A DNA stretch of 51,229 bases from assembly GCA_009784275.1 (NCBI GenBank), contig WRCA01000006.1, forward strand, positions 1 through 51,229. The letters are read 5' to 3'. The first letter of the stretch is position 1. Each line of letters starts with the position of its first letter. Origin of the DNA: Alphaproteobacteria bacterium. GTDB lineage: Bacteria > Pseudomonadota > Alphaproteobacteria > Rs-D84. A program made the position numbers and the translations under genes. Of the stretch, positions 28,796 through 37,098 are shown one piece after another. Under the pieces are notes generated by a model that made no database searches, was not told where the DNA came from, and was given only the letters and a program-made list of their open reading frames with translations.

Positions 28796-29452
28796 GTGAA
28801 TTTAAATGCGGAATTCTTTTTTGATCTGGAACGGCAATTAAAAGCAGCCGGATTGGATTCGGACTTTGAAAGTTTTGATGTAATAAAGGCAAGATTGGCA
28901 AATAAAGAGCCCTTGTCTGCGGATGAATTTGCGCGCCAGGCGTTTTATGTAATTCTTGCTGGCGGGTTTTCCCAAAAAGCCGCGAAAAAAATTCATGCAA
29001 AAGTAATGGATTATATTGCGAATAATGTAAATCCCCAATTTGATGATCTTATAAAAATCTTCGATAATAAAAATAAGATGAATGCGATTTTGAAAATCTG
29101 GCAGAATCGCAAGGCATACCGCGATGGGTATTATCAATTGTCAGACCTTGTTTCCAAATTGACTTATTTATCTTCATTGCCCCATATTGGTAAAATTACT
29201 GCGAATCATTTGGCGCGGAATCTGGGCGAAGATATTGTGAAATATGATATTTGGATTCAGCGTTTGGGCGTTGCTTTCGCTGGCAATGACGAATTAAAAT
29301 CAAAAATAGATAATGGCAATCTTAATCCAGAAGTACAAGCCGCATGCGATGCAATGTTCGCGCATCTGGTTACAGAGACAGGTCTGCCCCGCGGTTACAT
29401 CGATGTGGTACTATGGAAAGCATGTCAGAATCACATGATAGAGGGAGTATGA
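28796..29452 (+). CDS. HhH-type DNA glycosylase-like protein
   Basis: The segment [17 protein letters not shown] near residues 124-140 is a helix-hairpin-helix, and the aspartate in [10 protein letters not shown] lies where the catalytic Asp of HhH-GPD base-excision glycosylases sits. I do not see an iron-sulfur cluster motif or the lysine of bifunctional enzymes. The start is a GTG at 28796 with a weak ribosome site, so it is uncertain. It precedes ung by one base, and pairing with uracil-DNA glycosylase supports a repair role. Confidence 0.6.
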   Translation: MNLNAEFFFDLERQLKAAGLDSDFESFDVIKARLANKEPLSADEFARQAFYVILAGGFSQKAAKKIHAKVMDYIANNVNPQFDDLIKIFDNKNKMNAILKIWQNRKAYRDGYYQLSDLVSKLTYLSSLPHIGKITANHLARNLGEDIVKYDIWIQRLGVAFAGNDELKSKIDNGNLNPEVQAACDAMFAHLVTETGLPRGYIDVVLWKACQNHMIEGV

Positions 29453-29453
29453 A

Positions 29454-30116
29454 ATGAATGTGAAAATTGAACAGTCTTGGAAGGACGCGTTGAATTATGA
29501 ATTCGACAGGCCTTATTTTATTACCCTAACGGATTTCGTGCGTAATGAATATATGTCTGGCAAAAAGGTTTTCCCTGCGCCCGGTGACATTTTCAATGCT
29601 TTCAATTTATGCCCTTTGGACAAGGTCAAAGTCGTAATCATCGGCCAGGACCCTTATCACGAACCTGGCCAAGCGCATGGTTTATGCTTTTCTGTAAAAG
29701 AAGGCATTGCCTTGCCGCCAAGTCTACAAAATATTTATAAAGAAATTCGAGAAGATTTGGGACGGCCAAGTTCTACTCATGGTGATCTGACTAAATGGGC
29801 AGAGCAAGGTGTTTTGTTATTGAATTCAACACTGACTGTGCAAGCCCACACGGCCGCATCGCATGCAGGTAAAGGGTGGGAGCAATTTACGGATGCTGTC
29901 ATTCGCGCCTTGTCTTCGCGTGAAGGAATTGTTTATTTGCTCTGGGGCAGTTATGCGCAACGCAAGGCAGAGTTTGTAAATCCTTCAGAAAACCTGATAT
30001 TAAAGAGCGTGCATCCATCGCCATTATCTGCGTCCAGGGGCTTCTTTGGTAATCATCACTTTTCCCGCGCAAACGAATACCTGACCGCGCAAGGGAAAGA
30101 ACCGATTGACTGGTAA
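29454..30116 (+). CDS. ung: Uracil-DNA glycosylase
   Basis: Family 1 enzyme that removes uracil from DNA. The catalytic water-activating loop GQDPYH is near residue 64, the uracil-binding LLNSTLTV near residue 122 and the DNA-intercalation loop HPSPLSAS near residue 187. At 220 residues it is normal. It follows the HhH glycosylase-like gene by one base, apparently as a two-gene base-excision-repair unit. Confidence 0.96.
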   Translation: MNVKIEQSWKDALNYEFDRPYFITLTDFVRNEYMSGKKVFPAPGDIFNAFNLCPLDKVKVVIIGQDPYHEPGQAHGLCFSVKEGIALPPSLQNIYKEIREDLGRPSSTHGDLTKWAEQGVLLLNSTLTVQAHTAASHAGKGWEQFTDAVIRALSSREGIVYLLWGSYAQRKAEFVNPSENLILKSVHPSPLSASRGFFGNHHFSRANEYLTAQGKEPIDW

Positions 30117-30131
30117 AATTTGCCTTTTTTC

Positions 30132-30159
30132 TTGATTTTCTTTGTTCCGCTGATATAAT
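30132..30159 (+). promoter_or_regulatory. Promoter of tRNA-Met
   Basis: TTGATT (30132-30137), 16-bp spacer, TATAAT (30154-30159), followed by a GC-rich start region just before the mature tRNA. Confidence 0.6.
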
Positions 30160-30169
30160 CCGTCGCGCT

Positions 30170-30244
30170 GGCGGGTTAGCTCAGTGGTAGAGCAGAGGAA
30201 TCATAATCCTTTGGTCGGGGGTTCAAATCCCTCACCCGCTACCA
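30170..30244 (+). tRNA. Elongator tRNA-Met (CAT)
   Basis: A 75-nt cloverleaf with encoded CCA. Acceptor GGCGGGT pairs with ACCCGCT (first pair G-U). Anticodon loop ATCATAA gives CAU. The body (GAATCATAATCC and GTCGGGGGTTCAAATCC) matches elongator tRNA-Met, not the lysidine-modified tRNA-Ile or the initiator, which is at 15877. Confidence 0.92.
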
Positions 30245-30371
30245 AAATTTATTATAACGGCGCGTCTAGCTTACGTTTGCTCGTTTTGGCTCGGGTCATG
30301 TACGTCTTTGTACACTCCCCTCGCCAAAACTTCGCAATACGCGCTATCCGCACCATTCTAATAAATTTTTG
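30242..30371. repeat. Long imperfect palindrome between two tRNA genes
   Basis: Arms of about 60 nt match as inverted repeats at roughly two thirds of positions. The best blocks are AAAATTTATTA at both ends, GTTTTGGC/GCCAAAAC, and GTAC on both sides of a short centre. The whole spacer folds into one hairpin. It has no ORF of value and resembles a small dispersed palindromic element. Confidence 0.55.
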
Positions 30372-30386
30372 GGAGCTTTTATTATC

Positions 30387-30460
30387 GCCCCCTTAGTATA
30401 ATGGTAGAACACGTCCTTGGTAAGGACGAGGCGCAAGTCCGATTCTTGCAGGGGGCACCA
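30387..30460 (+). tRNA. tRNA-Thr (GGT), element insertion site
   Basis: A 74-nt cloverleaf with encoded CCA: acceptor GCCCCCT/AGGGGGC, anticodon stem CGTCC/GGACG with loop TTGGTAA (GGU). The T-loop reads TCCGATT, with C at the position that is almost always T55. The D-stem has one mismatch. The recombinase ORF on the other strand runs through the entire gene, and the mobile element begins at its 3' end. Confidence 0.9.
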
Positions 30461-31979
30461 CTTTATGAGTATCGGACGATAAATCGTCAAAAAGCCCGAA
30501 AATTGGGGACAAAACGACAGTCCCAAATTTTTGTTCCTTGTTATACGAAATCCGGTCAGAAAAACACAAAGTTAGGACTAACTGTTTAATACCATAATCC
30601 CCGTTGCGCCAAACTTCAACCGGGCGGCGAACAAAATCCGCCACATACCCAAACGCTTCATCAAAAGGCATAAGTTCGTCTTGAAAGTTATCCACATCGT
30701 TTTGTAAGGTCAGTTTTTCAGATTCCAGCGTTTCAATTTTCAAATTCAAGGCATTACGCATAATACCATTAGCCGTGGTGTATGAATCTGCAATTATCAT
30801 CTGTTCTTTGTCTATCTCGGCAATCCGGTGTTGTTTTGCCTCTTTATCTGCACCATTCGCATTATGGCGTTCTTTATATTCTTTAACGGCCAAAGCTCGA
30901 GTTAAAGCCAACAGGTTCTCATTCGGGGCGATTTTTTCCAAAACTTCCTTTTCAAATTCATCGTGCAATCGTCCAGTCGCAACATTTACAAGGTGTCGGT
31001 TCGGGCAATTTCTTTTGCTTTGGCATTGATAATATGGATATAGGCCGCCTTTTGACCTACTGCCGGTCAATGGAAATCCACACTCGGGACAAGTAATAAA
31101 ACCTTTTAATAAAAACTGTTCATCCTGTTTGTTATATTTGCGCACTGCTTTACCGATGTTGCGTCCTTTAAGGCGGTCTTGTATAAGATTGAAAGTAGCC
31201 GTGCTGATAAGCGGTTCTATGTGCCACTTTTGCGTAGGAATGCCTTTGTCGGGGCGTGCGAAAACACCGGTATAAAACTGATTTGTTAGCATTCGTTTTA
31301 CAAAATCAAGATTCGTTTTATTTTTACTGATTTCGGCAAAACGAACATTTAGAAAGCCCATAACATCGCTTTGTGATACCAATTGTGCGCTGGCATACAT
31401 TTCCATTGCGTCCTTGATAATGTTGGCCTCGGACTGTTTCAGAACGATGGTTTTTCTTTTATCGCCCGGCATTTGTTTCCAAGTATAACCGGGCGGAATA
31501 CCATAAATCCACCAACCATCTTTCAAACAGGCCAAAGAAAATTCTATACATTTTTCTTGATTTGATTCACGCATAAGTTGTGCTTGTGCCGCTTCCATAT
31601 TGGCAATAAACCTCGCAACAGCATTTTGTGCCATTATTCCGTTTCGGTCGGCAAGGCGATGTCCTTTTTGCTCTATGAGTTTGCGCAATAATCCCCAATC
31701 ACAACTATCACGGGATAGACGACTTATATCATAAAACAAAACAACATAAGGTTCTTTTGCCTTATTTAAGAAATCTAACATAGCATTCAGTTGCGGGCGG
31801 CTTTCAATGTCTTTTCCTGATATTCCTGCGTCTGCATAAACTTTTTTAATATCCCAACCCAGCCGCCGTGCAGTTTCACGACAAATTTTCTCTTGGCTTA
31901 TCAACCCACCGCCATTTGCCACTTGGTCTGCTGATGATACTCGGATATATGCTAAACATAGTTCAATTTTGTTTTCCAT
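30393..31979 (-). CDS. Large serine recombinase (site-specific integrase)
   Basis: Catalyses integration and excision by a serine-linked mechanism. The N-terminal resolvase domain has the YIRVSS catalytic serine (about residue 15) and the DISRLSR motif near residue 84. A recombinase domain spans about 155-270, a zinc ribbon (CPEC ... CQSKRNC, 297-325) follows, then a coiled coil near 380-430. The last 22 or so residues, including the stop codon, are encoded by the antisense strand of tRNA-Thr, so the true C-terminus in the free element is probably different. It overlaps a small upstream ORF by 17 bp. Confidence 0.92.
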   Translation of the reverse strand: MENKIELCLAYIRVSSADQVANGGGLISQEKICRETARRLGWDIKKVYADAGISGKDIESRPQLNAMLDFLNKAKEPYVVLFYDISRLSRDSCDWGLLRKLIEQKGHRLADRNGIMAQNAVARFIANMEAAQAQLMRESNQEKCIEFSLACLKDGWWIYGIPPGYTWKQMPGDKRKTIVLKQSEANIIKDAMEMYASAQLVSQSDVMGFLNVRFAEISKNKTNLDFVKRMLTNQFYTGVFARPDKGIPTQKWHIEPLISTATFNLIQDRLKGRNIGKAVRKYNKQDEQFLLKGFITCPECGFPLTGSRSKGGLYPYYQCQSKRNCPNRHLVNVATGRLHDEFEKEVLEKIAPNENLLALTRALAVKEYKERHNANGADKEAKQHRIAEIDKEQMIIADSYTTANGIMRNALNLKIETLESEKLTLQNDVDNFQDELMPFDEAFGYVADFVRRPVEVWRNGDYGIKQLVLTLCFSDRISYNKEQKFGTVVLSPIFGLFDDLSSDTHKVVPPARIGLAPRPYQGRVLPLY

Positions 31980-32109
31980 TTAATAGCACCTTGTCAAAGA
32001 TAGTGTTTATTAGAATAACTAATTTGTCCCGATAAAGTTCAACCTGTTCATCTGTAAGGTCTAGACCGTCCAGATACTTTCTGCATTCCTGCACCGACAT
32101 TGTCGCCAT
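31963..32109 (-). CDS. Small acidic protein, 48 aa, upstream of the recombinase
   Basis: Missed by the ORF track. The ORF starts MATMSVQECRKYL and overlaps the recombinase start by 17 bp in another frame, an arrangement typical of translational coupling. It is a helical, soluble peptide (LTDEQVELYRDKL). Short ORFs directly before serine recombinases are common on such elements; some may be directionality or regulatory factors, but I have no specific evidence here. Confidence 0.55.
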   Translation of the reverse strand: MATMSVQECRKYLDGLDLTDEQVELYRDKLVILINTIFDKVLLNGKQN

Positions 32110-32237
32110 CGCGCCCACCGTAATGGGTTGCGTTCTGGCTTTTTGTTATGCCCATAAGCAAAAACTTGGTTGGATAAGGCATATCCTATGCCGAACATCG
32201 CGGCATATATCAAGATGAACCAATTACTTTTTCTCAT
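32061..32237 (-). CDS. Possible small membrane or secreted peptide, 58 aa
   Basis: Reading frame beginning MRKSNWFILIYAAMFG, a plausible signal or membrane helix ending near NQVFAYG, followed by a basic tail. Its ATG lies inside the end of the MerR-like gene and its end overlaps the 48-aa ORF by 49 bp. The N-terminal part looks coding; the C-terminal third may be translation over the next gene. Treat as tentative. Confidence 0.35.
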   Translation of the reverse strand: MRKSNWFILIYAAMFGIGYALSNQVFAYGHNKKPERNPLRWARWRQCRCRNAESIWTV

Positions 32238-32808
32238 TCCACGCCTCGTTCAGGTTCAAAATAAAAAAGTTATTGGACATCAATTTATTTTGCGCCATTG
32301 AAATCATATCATCGGCACGCAATACATTGCATTTCCCGAGTTCATCCACAAAAAGATGAATCTCGTCAGATTCCTTCTCTTTATCAAAATAAGTGTATGC
32401 AATCTCGATTAAACTAAAATCTGTTCTGCCTAATTTTGTAAAAAGGGAAACTTTGGCCTCTTGTAATTTACGAATAGATATTCCAAAATTACGACAGGCC
32501 TTTAATATATGAATATAGGCCACATCAATCTGTGAAAAAGTGCGCCATTGGTCTGCGTTCTCTCTGTTGTCTATCAATAGCCCCTTTTTGCACCAGTCAT
32601 TCAAAACGCGACTACTTATCGGCAAATCCTGTTTGCGAAATCTTTTTTCTCGTAAATCTTTTAGGTTAGTTTTGTTTGATAAGTGGTCAAAGACAGGCAA
32701 AAATTTATTCGCAGATTCGTTTGTGCGCATAACAAAGGCCAGTTTCGGGCTGGTCATAAACTCTTGTGCAGAGCATTGTTTGGCCGTTATTTTCTTTTCG
32801 ACTTTCAT
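32224..32808 (-). CDS. MerR-like helix-turn-helix regulator
   Basis: A 194-residue protein with a MerR-type winged helix near residues 62-120: a recognition pattern LNDWCKKGLL, a wing with WRTFSQIDVAYI, and HILKACRNFGISIRKLQEAK, which follows the MerR layout after an unusual 60-residue N-terminal extension. No metal-binding cysteine cluster is seen. A perfect 8-bp inverted repeat overlaps its own -10 box, suggesting autoregulation. On this element it may control the recombinase and small ORFs downstream, which overlap each other. Confidence 0.6.
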   Translation of the reverse strand: MKVEKKITAKQCSAQEFMTSPKLAFVMRTNESANKFLPVFDHLSNKTNLKDLREKRFRKQDLPISSRVLNDWCKKGLLIDNRENADQWRTFSQIDVAYIHILKACRNFGISIRKLQEAKVSLFTKLGRTDFSLIEIAYTYFDKEKESDEIHLFVDELGKCNVLRADDMISMAQNKLMSNNFFILNLNEAWNEKK

Positions 32809-32828
32809 TTATTTCCGCCTCTGTGTAA

Positions 32829-32874
32829 AATCTTACATACAAGTAAGATTAGCAGAAAGAATATCGTTTGTAAA
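32829..32874 (-). promoter_or_regulatory. Promoter and inverted-repeat operator of the MerR-like gene
   Basis: Minus strand TTTACA (-35, 32869-32874), 17-bp spacer, TAATCT (-10, 32846-32851). AATCTTAC and GTAAGATT (32829-32836 and 32843-32850) form a perfect inverted repeat with a 6-bp centre overlapping the -10 and start site, as expected of a repressor or MerR-type operator. Confidence 0.5.
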
Positions 32875-32889
32875 GAAAAATTTTATAAA

Positions 32890-32937
32890 GGGGGTGGGGA
32901 GGGGTTCACGCCACACGCACAAACGATGGGGGCGGGG
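32890..32937 (+). other. G-run cluster (possible G-quadruplex) in the intergenic gap
   Basis: Five runs of four or five G (starting at 32890, 32896, 32901, 32928 and 32934) in the 193-bp gap between the HEPN-like and MerR-like genes. The rest of the gap is AT-rich and I see no convincing gene in it. Confidence 0.35.
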
Positions 32938-33001
32938 TCAAAAGCACCGCCGCGTCAATAAATCACAATTCTCGCTTCCGCAAGCCATAGGACTGGAAAA
33001 C

Positions 33002-33643
33002 TTATGGTTCAAGATTTAATTGTAATAATTGGCTTAATCGCGCCAACTCTTTTGTGCGAACAGGGGCTTTTTTCGCCGCCTTATCGACGGTCTCCCAGTA
33101 ATCTTTTACTAAAATTTTGCTGATATATCCTATCTCGTCAAAGAAATGTGGCATTTTGCCAAAAACATCGATGTATAGCCGCTCTAAAATGTCCATCGCA
33201 TCGCTTACAGTGTATTTCAAGTCATTGTAAATTATCATCGCTTTATCCCCATCGGGCATATTATGAGCAATAGCATCTCTAAAATTTTTCAAACGCACCC
33301 CGTGTTCTGATTTTTGTATATTATTAAACCAGTCAGTCAAATCTTGTTTCTGTTTTGCCTGTAAAATATCACAATCGGGCTTTGTAATGATTTTAACGAT
33401 TGAATCCAAATTCACTTTGCTTTTACCAGCCGGTTCTATCAGTTTCTTGGCCGACAAGATAGCGCGATTACGGATTGCATAATACGAATAAAGGAAAAGA
33501 TGGGTATTAGACTGCAATTTCGGGACTGCATCTGGATACATAAACATACAACTATCAAGATATGCGCCGATGGCCTGACTGCATACAATCGGTAGTTGTT
33601 TTTCTAATTGCTGTCTATATTGTTGTTGGATAGTAGCCATCAT
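33002..33643 (-). CDS. HEPN-like protein of a putative defence operon
   Basis: An all-helical 213-residue protein. The motif RDAIAHN (R122, H127) matches the R-x4-H signature of HEPN ribonucleases, placed after a long helix and followed by another, as in AbiU2-like and related HEPN proteins. If active it would cleave RNA, which is a frequent toxin or abortive-infection activity. It is the last gene of an operon: its start overlaps the end of the 669-aa gene by 4 bp. The HEPN call rests on one motif and fold pattern. Confidence 0.55.
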   Translation of the reverse strand: MMATIQQQYRQQLEKQLPIVCSQAIGAYLDSCMFMYPDAVPKLQSNTHLFLYSYYAIRNRAILSAKKLIEPAGKSKVNLDSIVKIITKPDCDILQAKQKQDLTDWFNNIQKSEHGVRLKNFRDAIAHNMPDGDKAMIIYNDLKYTVSDAMDILERLYIDVFGKMPHFFDEIGYISKILVKDYWETVDKAAKKAPVRTKELARLSQLLQLNLEP

Positions 33644-35649
33644 AACCTGAAAATCCTAGTAAATGGTTTATGTATTCGTTTTGTATCGAACTCTATAATG
33701 GCTTCATTATTATATTTTATTTTACGTCTTATGAAATTTTCAATATCTGTCATATTCTCGTCGTGATGAAAAAACAGGATGACGTTTAATTCTCCTGAAT
33801 GCCAAAAATGCGTTGTTTTTGCCTTTTTTAGCCCATCGTCAATGGCACGTATAAAATCTGACTGCTTCATCCCATCAGGGACAAGATTCTTATCATCAAA
33901 CGGCAGGCCTAACAAAGTTAAACAAACATCTACATATTCTACTCCGGATGCATATATAGCATTGATTATGTATCCTAATCTCTCATTCATAGTAGTTTTT
34001 GGCTTTCTTGCTTTGCTCGTCTTTTCTTTTAAATCATAATATCCATCAATTCCCATATCGGAGGACATACCAGAAAAACACACTGTGCCATACTTTTCTT
34101 TAAAAGATAGGTTTAATCCTGTGCTCAAATACACAGCAAGCAAATCCATTTCATCGCACATCGTTAGCGGAAAATCATCATTAAAATTTAAGTTATATCT
34201 CTTTACAAAGTAATCCAATAACAATATCTCATTGTCCAAAACGTCGGCCACGATTTCCAAATCAGATATAACAAAAGTTGGGTTAGCATTCTCTTCCAAA
34301 CTGTTTGCCTTTGCATATTCTAATAAACTTCGTCTATCCAATGGATTCGCCGGAAGATAATCTAAAATGACATTAAATTTTATATATTCCGTTATTTGAC
34401 TTGTATCAACACAAATTTTGCCATTTGCTGTGGTAATTTCAATATCGGCAGTTTTAGATTTTAGATATTCTTCAAATCGATTTGCTTGCGTTGATGCATA
34501 AATCACATTCTTTTGATAATTTTCATTGAATGATTTGGCAGAACCTCTATAAACAGAATCTTTGAACCTGCCTGCTTTGGCCTCAAAGATTAGGGCTTTA
34601 TTGCCAATGATTACAGTGTGGTCATTTTCATATCTAACGCCACCACAATAGAACTCACCATTTTGTAAGTGTATTGCATTCGGAAACGATTGTTTAAGTA
34701 TTGCGCCTAATTTATTTTCTAAATATCTCGGCCTTACCGCCTCACGATACTGTTTTTGCACGGCATCACTTGAACCTAACAGATTTTCAAGGATTTTACG
34801 ACTGTTTGTGAACATTCTTGTTAGATGTCCAGCAAAATAACAACCATCAGAAATACATATTATCGGTTTTGATTGAACTGGATTATCAAGAAATATGTGT
34901 TCATCCGGCTTGCTTGCTAAATCTCCGAATTTTAAAGACATTTTATCGAACAATGATTTTATTTGTTCTGTTGTGATGCCCTTCGGAAATAATGGTTGTA
35001 GGTCTGATAGCGTAAAAACCTGTGCTGATATAAACTCTTTTAGGGTATGTTCTTTGCCGTCTTTGATTTGAGATGCTATTTCTACGCCTTTTTTGAAGAA
35101 GAGTTTTGTTATATCTTCGTGTAAGATGTCCACGACCTCTGATAATTCAAATCCAAATTCGCCTTTTGTTGATATATCCGATAAAACGTCTTTCATAAAT
35201 TGTATTCTTTGAAAAGAATAAGATTCGCCTCTGACCAATGCTGTGTAATTTTGTATACCTTGTATAAACAAGTCATCGGACTGACTTGCCCATCCAAATT
35301 GTCCACAGCATTTAAACGCCAAATCAAAAATCTTTTTAACTTCCTCATTACTTGGTTCATTGAATTTAAAATCCTTGTATTCGTGTTTTAAAATCAGGGC
35401 TTGGATAAGTTCTAACGGAGCACAACTTGGATTGTCCGTTGGGTTATATTCGGCCGCTCGTTTTAGGGCTATGATATATTTGTGATAAATCACGTATATC
35501 AGAACTGTAATCGGTTCAAATTCTAATAATATACTCTTCAATTCGTTTAAACTTGCATCTAACGAATCTTTTAAACGTTTTTGAATATCTTTAAATTCTT
35601 CACCGGACTGCATATCATCTTCCTGTATATCAACTTGTGTGTCCATCAT
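33640..35649 (-). CDS. Large protein with PD-(D/E)XK-type nuclease motif, 669 aa
   Basis: Middle gene of the putative defence operon. The first 250 residues are helical with no motif I recognise. Residues about 300-365 contain ENKLGAILK, then D343 and, 13 residues on, FEAKAG (E356, K358), which fits the D-Xn-ExK core of restriction-type and NERD-like nucleases. The remaining 300 residues are unassigned. It overlaps the upstream AlbA_2 gene by 20 bp and the HEPN-like gene by 4 bp, so the three products are very likely made together. Confidence 0.6.
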   Translation of the reverse strand: MMDTQVDIQEDDMQSGEEFKDIQKRLKDSLDASLNELKSILLEFEPITVLIYVIYHKYIIALKRAAEYNPTDNPSCAPLELIQALILKHEYKDFKFNEPSNEEVKKIFDLAFKCCGQFGWASQSDDLFIQGIQNYTALVRGESYSFQRIQFMKDVLSDISTKGEFGFELSEVVDILHEDITKLFFKKGVEIASQIKDGKEHTLKEFISAQVFTLSDLQPLFPKGITTEQIKSLFDKMSLKFGDLASKPDEHIFLDNPVQSKPIICISDGCYFAGHLTRMFTNSRKILENLLGSSDAVQKQYREAVRPRYLENKLGAILKQSFPNAIHLQNGEFYCGGVRYENDHTVIIGNKALIFEAKAGRFKDSVYRGSAKSFNENYQKNVIYASTQANRFEEYLKSKTADIEITTANGKICVDTSQITEYIKFNVILDYLPANPLDRRSLLEYAKANSLEENANPTFVISDLEIVADVLDNEILLLDYFVKRYNLNFNDDFPLTMCDEMDLLAVYLSTGLNLSFKEKYGTVCFSGMSSDMGIDGYYDLKEKTSKARKPKTTMNERLGYIINAIYASGVEYVDVCLTLLGLPFDDKNLVPDGMKQSDFIRAIDDGLKKAKTTHFWHSGELNVILFFHHDENMTDIENFIRRKIKYNNEAIIEFDTKRIHKPFTRIFRL

Positions 35650-36808
35650 TCGGCTCTTGATTCATATATTCTTGGTTGGCATCTCTATATAAACAGACAT
35701 CTTGTATGTAATCCCAGTTTATGTAGTCCAACAAATTATCCAAATCGTCATAATGAGAATCGGGAACATATCTAGAAATATCCTTATGAGTAAGCATTTT
35801 GCATATTTTCCAAATAAAAGAGTTTTTGACTTGTTCTTTGGTGCGTAAGCCGCTAGCGGCCAAGTATTGCTTTGGTGGAAGATAGAAATCGCTCGGTAGA
35901 TTTATTCTATTATCAAAGAAATAATACTTAAAATGAATCTTCATAATCTGCAACACATCTACAATTGTGCCGTCTGCCACCAGTTCCACATCAAACCATT
36001 CGTAAAAATCGTCATAACAAGTATGATTTCTTATTCTGAAATCCCAATAATCCTTACATAATCCAGTATCGCCAACGAGCCACTCATAACATCGCACGTG
36101 TTCTCGTCTTTGCATATATCTGCAATTATCATCAACTTCACCTCGAACAATTTTGAATTTGTGGTTTTTTGTATAATAATAAGCATCTTCACTTAAATTG
36201 TCGTGTGAGAAAACCCCAGATGTTTTCGGACGTTCCCAACCACACAAATCATCCAAATATAATGCAAATCTCTCATTTGTTGGCATATGTTCGCCACGCT
36301 TACGCGCAAATAATTCTTCTAACACTGATTTTTTACATAATTCACCGATACCAGTGTTCCGACTTCCATCTCTTGCGAAAATCCAATCTATTGGAAGGAC
36401 GTGATGCCTGTTGTTTTCATCTTGATAATTATCTGTTCTATGAAGAACATATGGCAAATCCCTCACATTGGGTGTGATTTTAATAATATCAATATATTTG
36501 TCGCCCACCGGCTCTCGCACTATCTCTATATGCGGTATAGCAGGCATATGATTCCGAAGGGTCTGGGTGATATTTTCTTGTGTCCTATGATTTGCATCAT
36601 TTGACACATCGTGTATTGTCTTTTCTTTTGTTTCTCTGTTTTCTGAAACGCCGATAACAATGTATCTTTCAATGCTGTCCGTCAAAGAATTACACATACA
36701 TAGAATATCGTGAATCAGGTCAAATCGGGCAGATGCGCCGGAATACCACTGGCGTTTAAAATCAACATAGTCATTTTCGGTTGATTGTGAAAGTTTTGCC
36801 CATAACAT
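35630..36808 (-). CDS. AlbA_2 / Schlafen-type domain protein
   Basis: First gene of the putative defence operon, 392 residues. The N-terminal 120 residues (ENDYVDFKRQWY, then DILCMCNSL and YIVIGVSENRE) have the pattern of the Schlafen AlbA_2 domain, a nucleic-acid-binding or RNase-like fold found in bacterial regulators and defence proteins. The C-terminal part, rich in Tyr, Trp and Asp, is unassigned. A good AAAGGAAG site precedes the ATG. Codon use is AT-rich relative to the flanking housekeeping genes. Confidence 0.65.
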   Translation of the reverse strand: MLWAKLSQSTENDYVDFKRQWYSGASARFDLIHDILCMCNSLTDSIERYIVIGVSENRETKEKTIHDVSNDANHRTQENITQTLRNHMPAIPHIEIVREPVGDKYIDIIKITPNVRDLPYVLHRTDNYQDENNRHHVLPIDWIFARDGSRNTGIGELCKKSVLEELFARKRGEHMPTNERFALYLDDLCGWERPKTSGVFSHDNLSEDAYYYTKNHKFKIVRGEVDDNCRYMQRREHVRCYEWLVGDTGLCKDYWDFRIRNHTCYDDFYEWFDVELVADGTIVDVLQIMKIHFKYYFFDNRINLPSDFYLPPKQYLAASGLRTKEQVKNSFIWKICKMLTHKDISRYVPDSHYDDLDNLLDYINWDYIQDVCLYRDANQEYMNQEPNDGHTS

Positions 36809-37098
36809 CTTCGCTTCCTTTGTTGTTATATTGCTTTGTGATATAGGTAAAATAATCCTAATTTCAAGGTATCAGGCGAGGATTTTCGCTTGAAAATTTG
36901 CGGAAAAGGGTATTGTAATTTCGTATGCGCTGGCTGTTTTTGATGTCCACGGTCGGATTTGGCCGTTCAGTATAGACCGTCCCCCGCCCCTTGTTTAATT
37001 TTACTGGTATTTTGCCGTCCGCTGTTCTATTATTCCTGTGCACAAGCGAATGCTAGTGTTGGGCTTTTCAACCCACCGTTAAGCGTCAAGGATGACGA
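36809..37098. other. Intergenic region upstream of the defence operon and leader
   Basis: Non-coding gap between the divergent AlbA_2 gene and the leader at 37099. It should hold promoters for both directions, but I could not place a convincing -35/-10 pair. A TATTAT sequence at 37028-37033 is a possible -10 for the leader transcript. A C-rich tract sits near 36980. Confidence 0.35.

Noticed and set aside
32540-33019. 159-aa and 92-aa plus-strand ORFs over the MerR-like gene and G-rich gap
   Set aside because: Their first parts are antisense shadows of the MerR-like gene; the rest is low-complexity intergenic translation.
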